Part shown: piece after piece, positions 1-7,331 of the stretch
Numbering within the stretch: the stretch's first letter is position 1
Layout: each line of letters starts with the position of its first letter
DNA from: an uncultured Gammaproteobacteria bacterium
GTDB taxonomy: Bacteria > Pseudomonadota > Gammaproteobacteria > Arenicellales > CAJQKF01
Length of the DNA: 43,013 nucleotides
Direction: 5' to 3'
NCBI GenBank assembly: GCA_905478855.1
Contig: CAJQKF010000136.1
Span: forward strand, 1 to 43,013
Position numbers and translations under genes: made by a program
The notes under the pieces: model-generated
The model's input: only the letters and a program-made list of their open reading frames with translations
Told to the model about the DNA's origin: nothing
The model's database searches: none

Positions 1-12
1 CTCTTCCGATCT
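1..12. other. Illumina adapter remnant at contig end
   Basis: The first twelve bases, CTCTTCCGATCT, are identical to the 3' end of the standard Illumina TruSeq adapter. The reading frame of the adjacent Rid-like gene continues sensibly down to base 14 and then enters this string. It is therefore most likely untrimmed adapter and not genomic DNA. Confidence 0.85.
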
Positions 13-1081
13 TAAGCTCAATAGACGTACGTTTTCCAGGGTACGGGAAATTGGATACAGGAAGACCCGTAGAACCGGGGCCTGGAATTTGATAGTACTG
101 GTTCCTCGCCGACATGTTTTCGTGTAGTGCATCAGCACTGCCAAATCCGTCGTAGAAAGCTGTCGATTTGATTACATTGTTGAAACTCATACCTTCCGAA
201 GCAAGTAACGATTGATAGCGTTGCATAATTGATGTTACTTCATCGGTCACACTCAGGCTGGCACTATCTTCTTCAGAATATAGTGCCGATGTAAATAATA
301 GTGGCCCTGTGCATATTGCTTCAGGGTGTCCGCCCTTTAGTACTTTACCTATCGGCCTCGGATTTCCCCACTCCGGATTAGTCACGCAGGTTACGTCTAT
401 GGTGATTTGATTGAGATTACTTGCTTCGCTTACAACATCAGAGACTGCGGGTAGTGGACTTATAGCAAGCCTTGTTCTCCAGCTTGCCAGAGATTCCCAG
501 AAAGTATATTTTTTACAGGGAGCGAAGAAAGATATTTTAACGACATTGGACCAGTTTAGATTTTTGCGTTTCAGATTTTCTTTACATTGATTCGTTAGCT
601 CCTGCTGGACACAGCCGGGAAGATGCTCTGAATCGATATCTATATTGAGTGATATTGAAAAGGTTGAAATGTTAGGGTTTATAGAGCGTTTAGGTATAGC
701 GTAATAATCAACTTCTAAAAGCAGATCATCATAAAACAAGGGCGGTAGTGGCACTTCGAATATAGTGCAGGAATCAGGTGCTGATTGCTTGAATCGATTT
801 AAACAATCTTTTGTGTCGACACTGTATTGTGCACTGCCAAATACAACAATACGTTCCAGATCGTCGTTTGAGAGATTCCCATCCGAAAGAATTTGCTTCA
901 TGGTGGAAATGACTTGATTCGTTTGCTTTCCTAAGTCACCTGAAAATAACACATTACCATATTCACCAATGGGTGCCTGACCGCAACTCACGGCCAGGTC
1001 GTCACTCGAACATAACATTGAGTATGGGTGACTAATTCGCATTTTCCAGTAGTTATCCTTAAGAACGTACCGGTGGCTCAT
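13..1081 (-). CDS. Multi-domain Rid (YjgF/YER057c/UK114) family protein, 3' end missing
   Basis: Rid proteins hydrolyse reactive enamine/imine intermediates released by PLP enzymes, or belong to uncharacterised relatives. The frame opens with ATG at 1081, preceded by a GGGAG ribosome binding site, and stays open for about 356 codons into the contig edge. Residues about 30-95 carry a Rid-like pattern (CGQAPIGEYGNVLFSGDLG, then DDLERIVVFGSA). A degenerate second copy lies around residues 150-235. A third copy, around residues 265-350, contains GPLLFTSALYSEEDSA and ends RNQYYQIPGPGSTGLPVSNF. Three tandem Rid folds in one chain is longer than the usual 130-residue single-domain protein. It begins 22 bases after the stop of the PLP enzyme gene, so the two are probably co-transcribed and functionally linked. 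The exact substrate is unknown. Confidence 0.75.
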
Positions 1082-1103
1082 AGAATTAGTCTCCCGGTTA
1101 ACC

Positions 1104-2291
1104 CTATAAGTGTGCGAGCGCCTGCTCTAGATCGGCTATTAGGTCATCTATATCTTCGATGCCTGCAGAATATCGCACCAGACCTTCAGGAATCCCCGCT
1201 GCTGCTCGTTCGTCTGCGCTGCACTCTACGTGACTGGTCGTCACGGGTGGGCCTACAACCGTTTCTACGCAGCCTAGGTTGGCAGCCATGTGGGCATATT
1301 GAAGCTTAGGAAGAAATGTTTTGATTGCTTCTAAGCCGCCTTTGACGGAAAAGCTTAGCATTCCACCAAAACCACTCATTTGCTCTTTGGCTACATCGTG
1401 GTGTAGGTGTGATTCCAACCCTGGATAATTCACCTGTTCCACTTGAGGGTGCTTGTCGAGCCAACGGGCTACGGCCATTGCATTATCATTTTGACGTTCT
1501 ACCCGAAGTTTTAGGGTCTTCATGCCACGAATAAAACTATATGCGTCCATTGGCGATAGAGTTGCACCGTTGATTTCTCGATAATGGTAAACCTGTTTCA
1601 CTAATTCTTTGCTTCCGCATATAACACCGCCTAATGCATCAGCATGTCCGCCCAAATACTTGGAGGCTGAGTGGAGCACAATATCGGCGCCAAGCTGCAG
1701 GGGGTTCTGGTTGATCGGTGTAGCGAAGGTGTTATCAACCACCACTAGGGCGTTAACCTTTTTGGCAGCTATCGAAAGGCGCTTAATATCAAGTATTTTT
1801 ATAGTGGGGTTGGTTGGTGTTTCCAGATAAACTATGGCGCAACCTTTGCCTATCTCTAGCTCCATTTGCTCGAAATCTGAGGTCTCACATAATGTAACGT
1901 CAATGTTTAAAGGCGGCAGGAAATCATTGAAAATCTTGTTTGTTCCACCATAGCTATCCTTAATAGAAACAACCCGGTCACCGGGCTTGAGAAAGGTAGC
2001 TAAACAATTACTAATCGCAGCCATTCCGGTTGCAAAACTGGTTGCCGCTTCTGCGTACTCTAGTTCTTTTACTTTATCCTCGAATGCACGAACAGTAGGG
2101 TTCGTGTTGCGAGAGTATATATGCCCGGGTTCTTTCTCAAGGGCGACATTTTGCCAGGTGTTAATGTCTTTGTATCCGAACGAAACACTATGTACCACAG
2201 GTACTTGGGTTGAACGTTCGTAAAGTTCGTGTTCCTGCTCGCCACCCCAGATGCTAAGGGTAGATTTTCCAACGGTTTTTTTATTTGACAT
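1104..2291 (-). CDS. Cys/Met metabolism PLP-dependent enzyme (cystathionine gamma-synthase / methionine gamma-lyase family)
   Basis: A full-length (395 aa) fold-type I PLP enzyme of the trans-sulfuration family, which makes or cleaves thioether amino acids through gamma- or beta-elimination/replacement. Family signatures visible are YSRNTNPT at residues 59-66 (phosphate-binding Tyr and Arg), the VVVDNTFATP stretch with Asp186 for the pyridine nitrogen, and HSASKYLGGHADALGG with the Schiff-base lysine Lys211. The start at 2291 is supported by AAGGAG about 8 bases upstream. Sequence alone does not separate cystathionine gamma-synthase from methionine gamma-lyase. The gene just downstream encodes a Rid-type protein; lyases of this family release 2-aminoacrylate or 2-aminocrotonate that Rid proteins can hydrolyse, which slightly favours a lyase activity (inference). 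Confidence 0.85.
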   Translation of the reverse strand: MSNKKTVGKSTLSIWGGEQEHELYERSTQVPVVHSVSFGYKDINTWQNVALEKEPGHIYSRNTNPTVRAFEDKVKELEYAEAATSFATGMAAISNCLATFLKPGDRVVSIKDSYGGTNKIFNDFLPPLNIDVTLCETSDFEQMELEIGKGCAIVYLETPTNPTIKILDIKRLSIAAKKVNALVVVDNTFATPINQNPLQLGADIVLHSASKYLGGHADALGGVICGSKELVKQVYHYREINGATLSPMDAYSFIRGMKTLKLRVERQNDNAMAVARWLDKHPQVEQVNYPGLESHLHHDVAKEQMSGFGGMLSFSVKGGLEAIKTFLPKLQYAHMAANLGCVETVVGPPVTTSHVECSADERAAAGIPEGLVRYSAGIEDIDDLIADLEQALAHL

Positions 2292-2371
2292 AAGGGCTCC
2301 TTACGCGAAAATGATATTAGAAGAAGTAAATATAGTGATGCCGGGAGGCATCTCTCTATTTTTACGTGTCT

Positions 2372-2411
2372 ATTATCAAGGCAGCGCTTTGAAAGCCTTT
2401 ATCTTGATAAT
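2372..2411. promoter_or_regulatory. Stem-loop in the leader of the PLP enzyme gene
   Basis: Perfect 9-bp arms (ATTATCAAG at 2372-2380, CTTGATAAT at 2403-2411) enclose 22 bases that contain further complementary stretches (AAGGC/GCCTT). It lies 81-120 bases upstream of the start of the Cys/Met PLP enzyme gene and would be in its promoter or 5' leader. It could be an operator or an RNA element. It does not match any riboswitch I can recognise, and no MetJ-box repeat (AGACGTCT) was seen. Confidence 0.3.
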
Positions 2412-2459
2412 GCGATGATACAATATTTTTTCGAAATAGTAGAGTGATGCTATTGTATG

Positions 2460-2487
2460 AATTTAGTCGGCAGTTGCCGACCAAATT
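2460..2487. repeat. GC-rich inverted repeat between two minus-strand genes
   Basis: AATTT-A-GTCGGC, loop AGTT, GCCGAC-C-AAATT forms an 11-bp stem with a single mismatch. It sits 99 bases downstream of the methyltransferase stop and about 170 bases upstream of the PLP enzyme start. No U-run follows on either strand, so it is not a canonical intrinsic terminator. It may end the upstream transcript with Rho or serve as an operator. Confidence 0.35.
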
Positions 2488-2585
2488 CCATATTGTTGTA
2501 ATAAGCTAAACACAGTAACGAAATATTATGCGGTTTGATGACGAGACAGCTTTTTGCGTTCCATGTTTTATTCGAAGCGTAGGTG

Positions 2586-3194
2586 TTAACAGCGACGACT
2601 TACAACCGCAAGCCAGGGCTGTTGATTGAGTGGTTTGCCGCTGGGCCTGTAGTAGTGATGAAGTGGTTCGTAACCCGATGCTTTTAAATGTTGCGTGACT
2701 ACATCGTATTCCATGTAGTTGCCGTAGCGTTGTCCAGACCAGCCCTCACTCTCTCCCCTAGGATTCGACATAAATAAGATACCATCATTACATAGCGCTT
2801 TATGCAATGTCCGTAGCACATTGGTAAGTTGTTTTGCTGGGATATGGAATAGGGATGCGTTTGCGAAGATACCATCGAAAGAATCTTCAGGTAACTCCAC
2901 GTTTAAAAAGTTCTGATTTAATACATCACAACCTGAATATTCACGAGCCATTTTACAAAATTCGGCACTGCCATCAAGACCCACAGCTACATGGCCGAGC
3001 GTTGAAAAATATTTTAAGTCTCGCCCTGGCCCACAACCAAAATCCAGTATTTTCAGAGAACGATCGGATTCCATTGCAGATAGGAAGGCCTGATAGTTTT
3101 GCGACACATCATGATCGATGGTGCCTGCAAAAAAATCAGCGGCATTTGTATCGTAGTGTCCTACCGTTAACGATTCTATAGTTTTAAGATCCAT
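2586..3194 (-). CDS. Class I SAM-dependent methyltransferase
   Basis: A 202-residue protein of the small Rossmann-fold methyltransferase type. Motif I is clear at residues 49-60 (ILDFGCGPGRDL). It is followed by the acidic loop after beta-2 (VGLDGSAEFC) and a motif like DGIFANASLFHIP at the usual position of the post-II/III region. This size and arrangement match Methyltransf_11/25-type enzymes that act on small molecules. The substrate cannot be read from the sequence. It starts 19 bases after the stop of the DUF423 gene, so the two are likely an operon. Confidence 0.8.
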   Translation of the reverse strand: MDLKTIESLTVGHYDTNAADFFAGTIDHDVSQNYQAFLSAMESDRSLKILDFGCGPGRDLKYFSTLGHVAVGLDGSAEFCKMAREYSGCDVLNQNFLNVELPEDSFDGIFANASLFHIPAKQLTNVLRTLHKALCNDGILFMSNPRGESEGWSGQRYGNYMEYDVVTQHLKASGYEPLHHYYRPSGKPLNQQPWLAVVSRRC

Positions 3195-3213
3195 GTGACT
3201 TATTCGTAGTTTT

Positions 3214-3612
3214 CTAATTAGTTCGTGGGCTACAGGTGGAAACGGCCAAAAATACCCAGCCTAACAACAAGGAAGCACCACCGATTGGGGTAATCGCACC
3301 AAACCATCTTATGTCGCTTAACGCTAAAATATATAGCGAGCCACTAAACAGTGTGATGCCAATACCAAATGCCCATGCCGCTCTGGTTAGCCAGACTTCA
3401 GAGTATCGGGATAAGTTGAATAGCACTCCAATAATTAGTATTCCGAACGCGTGATACATTTGATATCGAACACCTGTTTCAAAAATTGCTTTTGAGTAAG
3501 TGTCGAGAACATCTTTAAGTGCATGCGCCGTAAAGGCGCCAAGAACGACAGCGATTAGCGCGATAACGGCACCGGTTACTATGGCATATTTGCCTGCATT
3601 TGAGTCATACAT
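3214..3612 (-). CDS. DUF423 family small membrane protein
   Basis: A 132-residue protein with four predicted hydrophobic helices. It has the DUF423 (YgdD/YwdK) features: an N-terminal GAVIALIAVVLGAFTAHALK helix, the YQMYHAFGIL segment, a LFSGSLYILAL helix, and PIGGASLLLGWVFLA near the C-terminus. Length matches the family. It is an inner-membrane protein of unknown function. It is upstream of, and probably co-transcribed with, the methyltransferase gene. Confidence 0.9.
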   Translation of the reverse strand: MYDSNAGKYAIVTGAVIALIAVVLGAFTAHALKDVLDTYSKAIFETGVRYQMYHAFGILIIGVLFNLSRYSEVWLTRAAWAFGIGITLFSGSLYILALSDIRWFGAITPIGGASLLLGWVFLAVSTCSPRTN

Positions 3613-3732
3613 GGAAGTGATTATTTAGCACTAGGTTTTTGGATAAGATAACCCATTAATCTAGCACGTCGTATATCTAATTAGTTGGGAATCGTCGCGG
3701 CATCTATGCATGCCCCTTTACGTCGACAGTGA

Positions 3733-4074
3733 ATGTCATGGTTGGCGATTTTGTGGGGGCGTCTACCTGTCTTTTTTGGAAAGACCTTGCCTTGGGACTA
3801 TCTTGCCGAATACGGTGTTGTGCCAAAGTTTGTGAAGGTCATTGAGATGACAGATGCCATTATTGAATTAATTGCGTCGGGATTTGGTGTTGGTATTCTA
3901 TCTCGATGGGCGCTTGAACCAGCTTTGGAAAACAACCGTGTGGTAGCTCTAAGGGTTAGTCCAGACGGGCTAGATTTACGTTGGTCAGCCCTTATTCGTG
4001 AGGGACAACACAAAGATACACCGTCGAGAAAGATAGCAGGCTTATTGGCAGAGCGGTATCAATGGATTCCATAA
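3733..4074 (+). pseudogene. Remnant of a LysR-type regulator (C-terminal effector domain only)
   Basis: The open frame encodes 113 residues. From about residue 25 it matches the last part of a LysR-type effector-binding domain, closest in flavour to MetR-like proteins: VIEMTDAIIELIASGFGVGI, LSRWALEPALENNRV and the following DGLDLRWSALIR. No helix-turn-helix or first half of the effector domain is present upstream, and the frame is closed by TGA directly before the first ATG (3730-3732). It is best read as a 5'-truncated gene remnant, not a real 113-residue protein. The 120 bases upstream show nothing recognisable. Confidence 0.7.
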
Positions 4075-4132
4075 TAGATTCAACGAGGAATTATTGGAAT
4101 AACTCGGGCAATTCCCCTACGTTTTGACATCG

Positions 4133-4270
4133 TTACGGATATACACCACCCTCCTTTATTCGTTGTTGCATAAAAGCGTCAAGTTCCTCACGACGGGCGG
4201 GATCCATCTTTGGTGATTCAAACTCATTCACAACTTTGTCTAAATGGAATTTTCTCGTTGTGTGGCTGTT
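4133..4270 (-). pseudogene. Short C-terminal gene tail, possibly MttB/trimethylamine methyltransferase-like
   Basis: A 45-codon open stretch has no plausible start. It encodes TTRKFHLDKVVNEFES, then PKMDPARREELDAFMQQRI, and ends EGGVYP-stop. The pattern (E-P-x-x-D-P-A, then E-L-D-A-F-x-x-x-R) resembles the extreme C-terminus of MttB-superfamily methyltransferases, but the match is short and I hold it loosely. A TGA precedes it in frame. It faces the LysR remnant tail to tail, so the interval 3613-4326 appears to be a site of gene decay. Confidence 0.35.
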
Positions 4271-4326
4271 TCATTTTATTATGCTTGCATATCAAGTATG
4301 TATGCAAAAGCAAACTATGAAATAGT

Positions 4327-5205
4327 TTAGTTACTCACTTTGTTGTTTCGTGACATTGCCATAGCACGAAGATGTATCAATCCTACACCCGCCAAAATTA
4401 GTACTCCACCATTGATTAAACCTGGTGTTAGCTCGTCTTGTAGAAACAAGACTCCACCGACTACAGCAAAAACAGGTGAAAGCAGGGAATAGGGTGCAAC
4501 CTGACTAACAGGGTAGTGTTGAAGTAAATAGAAAAGTCCCGAGTTTGCAACAAACGAACTCATGACGGCCGTGTAAATTAATGCGGCCCAACCAACCCAG
4601 CTAGCATTAGTCAACACAGTTGCCTGATGATCTTCAAATACAAAAGAAGTAAGTAAAAGAGTCGCTGAGCCGACGAGAGAAATCCACGCTGTAATGGTAA
4701 GTGCATGAACGTCTGTTAGTAATCTTACTTTTATCATGCCCACGGCGGCGAATGCGCAGCATATCGCCATCCAGAATAGGGCAGGCTGATCGTTTAAAGC
4801 TGAGGGATGGAAGCTAATAACAGCCGCACCACTCATTGCTATTAAGATTCCTGTGATTTGAATGGAGTCAACTTTCTCCTTTAATAGGACTACGCCAAGA
4901 ATCATGGCGAATGGTACTTCTAGTTTGTTGAATAATGCTATCGAAGCTGTATTTTCAGCCAGTGCGATCGATAAATATAAAGCTAGATACATGCCTGATC
5001 CAAGCAATAGTCCGATTGTAATGAGCGGTTTTATTTTTGGCAGAGGGACTTTTATAAAATGGATTAGACATAAAAATAATAGTACAAAGCGAACACCGGT
5101 AAAAAAGATTGGTGGGAACTCTCTAAGTCCGATAGTTGCCGCTATAAACATAGACCCCCAAATTAGGTTTATAAATACCGCAAGTAGTGTGTGTCGGAAG
5201 TTCAT
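4327..5205 (-). CDS. EamA/DMT-family transporter
   Basis: A 292-residue protein with about ten hydrophobic helices in two homologous halves, the hallmark of the drug/metabolite transporter (EamA) family. The first half begins FINLIWGSMFIAATIGLREF, and the family pattern PxxFTGVRFVLLFL follows. The second EamA repeat begins near residue 150 and ends with the typical PVFAVVGGVLFLQDELTP and a final GGVLILAGVGLI helix. The protein sits in the inner membrane and probably exports an amino acid or metabolite; the cargo cannot be deduced. Its start lies 134 bases downstream of the stop of the ureohydrolase-like gene on the same strand. Confidence 0.85.
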   Translation of the reverse strand: MNFRHTLLAVFINLIWGSMFIAATIGLREFPPIFFTGVRFVLLFLCLIHFIKVPLPKIKPLITIGLLLGSGMYLALYLSIALAENTASIALFNKLEVPFAMILGVVLLKEKVDSIQITGILIAMSGAAVISFHPSALNDQPALFWMAICCAFAAVGMIKVRLLTDVHALTITAWISLVGSATLLLTSFVFEDHQATVLTNASWVGWAALIYTAVMSSFVANSGLFYLLQHYPVSQVAPYSLLSPVFAVVGGVLFLQDELTPGLINGGVLILAGVGLIHLRAMAMSRNNKVSN

Positions 5206-5252
5206 ACAATCACTAAATCGTATTGGGTTACGATTCTATGACGGCGCTCACT

Positions 5253-5272
5253 GCTCCTGATTGAACAGGAGC
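5253..5272. repeat. Inverted repeat between ureohydrolase and transporter genes
   Basis: GCTCCTG and CAGGAGC are perfect 7-bp arms around the six-base loop ATTGAA. It sits 48 bases upstream of the EamA start, downstream of the ureohydrolase stop on the minus strand. No U-tract follows. It could act as a weak terminator, an mRNA-stabilising hairpin or an operator. Confidence 0.3.
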
Positions 5273-5339
5273 TCCAAAACTCTCTAGCAATGAGCGGCAC
5301 TATTCCCCGCTGGCCAGATAGAGGCTAGTGCCTGGAAGG

Positions 5340-6248
5340 TTATCCAAGGATGCCAAGACCTTCGGCAAGTAACGTCGCTGCCAGATTGGCTGATGCCCCT
5401 GCCGGATCATGCAATGGCGTTGTGGTGTTGATATCAATGCCGATAATATTTAGTCCCTTCAGTCCTCGCATCAGTGCTATACCCTCTGCTGGAGTTGCTC
5501 CCCCCGGTGTGGGTGTGGCAACTCCTGGCACCATCGCTGGGTCAAAGAAATCCATGTCGTAGCAAATAAATACCGGTAGATTATTTATGCGCTGCTGTAT
5601 ATGTCCAACGATTTTTTCAATGCCCCATTTAAAATACTGTTCAATGGAAATTACTTCGTAACCCATATCCTGTGCGTGCTTAATTGCTGCATTGGCGTTT
5701 ACCGGACCCCGTGTTCCTATATGCAGAGAATGATCAATATTGATGAGTGTCTCGTTTACTGCATGGGTAAACTGATTTGCATTGGTGAATGGAATATCGG
5801 CGGCAACTGGCCAGGCGTCGGTATGGGCATCGATATGTACAACGGCAAACTGGCCATGCTTCTTATGCAGTGCTCTCATCTGGGGAAGACTAACTGCGCC
5901 ATCTCCACCCACTGTGACAGGAATGCAGTCTCGGCAGATAATTTCGCTCATTGCCGATTCAATTTGTGTAAACGCTTGACTAATATCCTCAAGGGAAAGA
6001 CGAACATTACCAGCATCCACAATATTCAGCCTATCTAGTGGAGAAGGAGATGCGTCTTTGATTAGTTTCCCGGTAAGTATAGAAGCGTGTCTGATTGCAT
6101 TTGGACCCTGGCGTGACCCGAAACGGATCATATCTCGCGCACAATCATATGGGATCCCGAGTATGGCGACATCTGCCCTCTCAAAATCGGTAGAAAGTGG
6201 CAGGTTCAAAAAGGTAAGAGGAGATTCAAAGTTGCTATTCTTTTCCAT
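5340..6248 (-). CDS. Arginase/agmatinase (ureohydrolase) family protein with an altered metal site
   Basis: A 302-residue member of the arginase/deacetylase fold that typically hydrolyses a guanidino compound with a binuclear metal centre. Present are HIDAHTD (Asp140, His142, Asp144) and DMDFFDPAMVPGVATPTPGG (Asp231, Asp233), which supply five of the six usual ligands. The sixth, the histidine of the GGDHS motif, is replaced: the sequence reads GGDGAVS at 114-120, with Gly117 at the His position. The late DxVExNP-like motif also differs (GIDINTTTP). Length is normal and the frame is intact, so this is a diverged subfamily and not decay. It could be an agmatinase-, guanidinobutyrase- or other guanidine-compound hydrolase, or a relative with different metal use. 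Confidence 0.8.
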   Translation of the reverse strand: MEKNSNFESPLTFLNLPLSTDFERADVAILGIPYDCARDMIRFGSRQGPNAIRHASILTGKLIKDASPSPLDRLNIVDAGNVRLSLEDISQAFTQIESAMSEIICRDCIPVTVGGDGAVSLPQMRALHKKHGQFAVVHIDAHTDAWPVAADIPFTNANQFTHAVNETLINIDHSLHIGTRGPVNANAAIKHAQDMGYEVISIEQYFKWGIEKIVGHIQQRINNLPVFICYDMDFFDPAMVPGVATPTPGGATPAEGIALMRGLKGLNIIGIDINTTTPLHDPAGASANLAATLLAEGLGILG

Positions 6249-6494
6249 AGGATTATTTTATGTTTTACGCTAAGGACAATGTACTATAGAGTTTAGCATG
6301 AACGTGCTGAACCACGTCTCCAAGCTTCAGAAAGCGTTTACTGTAATATAGCGATGATTCGTCAGGACGCTTCATAGGCAAAGCGGATAGGACGAACAAT
6401 AATTGACATACGTCGAATTTCTGAACAAAGTTCGATTTTCTTTTCTAGAGAACGTTGAAAAATTTACATAGAAACTGGATTGGTCTGGCACCGC

Positions 6495-6506
6495 TAGGTT
6501 AACCTA
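6495..6506. promoter_or_regulatory. Perfect 12-bp palindrome upstream of a glycosyltransferase-like gene
   Basis: TAGGTTAACCTA is fully self-complementary and lies 30 bases before the start of the gene at 6537. Its position suits an operator for a dimeric regulator. There is only one copy in the region, so this is a weak call. Confidence 0.25.
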
Positions 6507-6536
6507 CCGAAAGTCAGGATACGTCTGTTAAATATA

Positions 6537-7331
6537 ATGAAAAAAATCGCCATTCTTGTAATTGCAGCAACGAATCAACCGGTCTATGAATATTACATTC
6601 GTAACTACTGGACAGAGTTAATAAAATATACAAAGTCTCAGGCTAGTCATATTGACGTTTTTTTACTTTTCGAAAATAAATTCGATACCAGAGATTTTAG
6701 TAAGATCCATGACAATATTATTAGGGATGATTTAACGAATCAAGACTCCTTGTGCAGTAGGGAGTTTCATTCTCCACAAGTACCTGGAATATTATCAAAA
6801 ACAGTATTCGCCCTTGAATATCTGCAGGATTACTATGATGTGTTTTTCAGAACTAACCTAAGTAGCGTGATAAGGTTATCTCGATTCGATAATTTCGTAC
6901 AAAATAAGGAATCTATTTGTTACTCGGGAGCTTTTGTCTGGGCTAATGCGTTACGGGATGATTTGATAAACTATGACCGAATTGGACCGGATAAGAGTAT
7001 TACGTCACTAACGGATCTTGAGAATTACCCAGGCAATACGTTTATTAGTGGCGCCGGTTTTTTTTTAAATAAGCATGAAGCGCAATTTATTTTGCAAAAC
7101 AAACATAAGCTACGCTACGCCATACCGGATGACGTGGCCATAGGGTTAATGTTATCAACGCACGAAGCCTTGCCCGGGTTTACGTCGGTTATTCGGCCTG
7201 AAACTTCGGTAAATCAAATGAACGGGATGATTACTAATAGTCCTGGAAGCCAAATAAGATTACAACATTTTCCGCTTGGCGTCGCTCAAGCGTTCTGGGA
7301 TCAGTTTAAAACCACGGATCTATGGCGTTGA
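6537..7331 (+). CDS. Putative GT-A type glycosyltransferase, family not certain
   Basis: A 264-residue soluble protein with no signal peptide. The N-terminal strand KKIAILVIAATN, the middle segment DVFFRTNLSSVIRL (at the position of a DxD-bearing loop) and NTFISGAGFFLNKHEAQFIL followed by IPDDVAIGLML are arranged as in Fringe/GT31-like enzymes. In those, a GxGY strand and an EDV motif follow the DxD. A real DxD motif is not evident, so catalytic competence is open. It is the first gene of the glycosylation island. It overlaps the end of the GT77-like gene on the opposite strand by 12 bases. No clear Shine-Dalgarno sequence precedes the ATG. Confidence 0.45.
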   Translation: MKKIAILVIAATNQPVYEYYIRNYWTELIKYTKSQASHIDVFLLFENKFDTRDFSKIHDNIIRDDLTNQDSLCSREFHSPQVPGILSKTVFALEYLQDYYDVFFRTNLSSVIRLSRFDNFVQNKESICYSGAFVWANALRDDLINYDRIGPDKSITSLTDLENYPGNTFISGAGFFLNKHEAQFILQNKHKLRYAIPDDVAIGLMLSTHEALPGFTSVIRPETSVNQMNGMITNSPGSQIRLQHFPLGVAQAFWDQFKTTDLWR

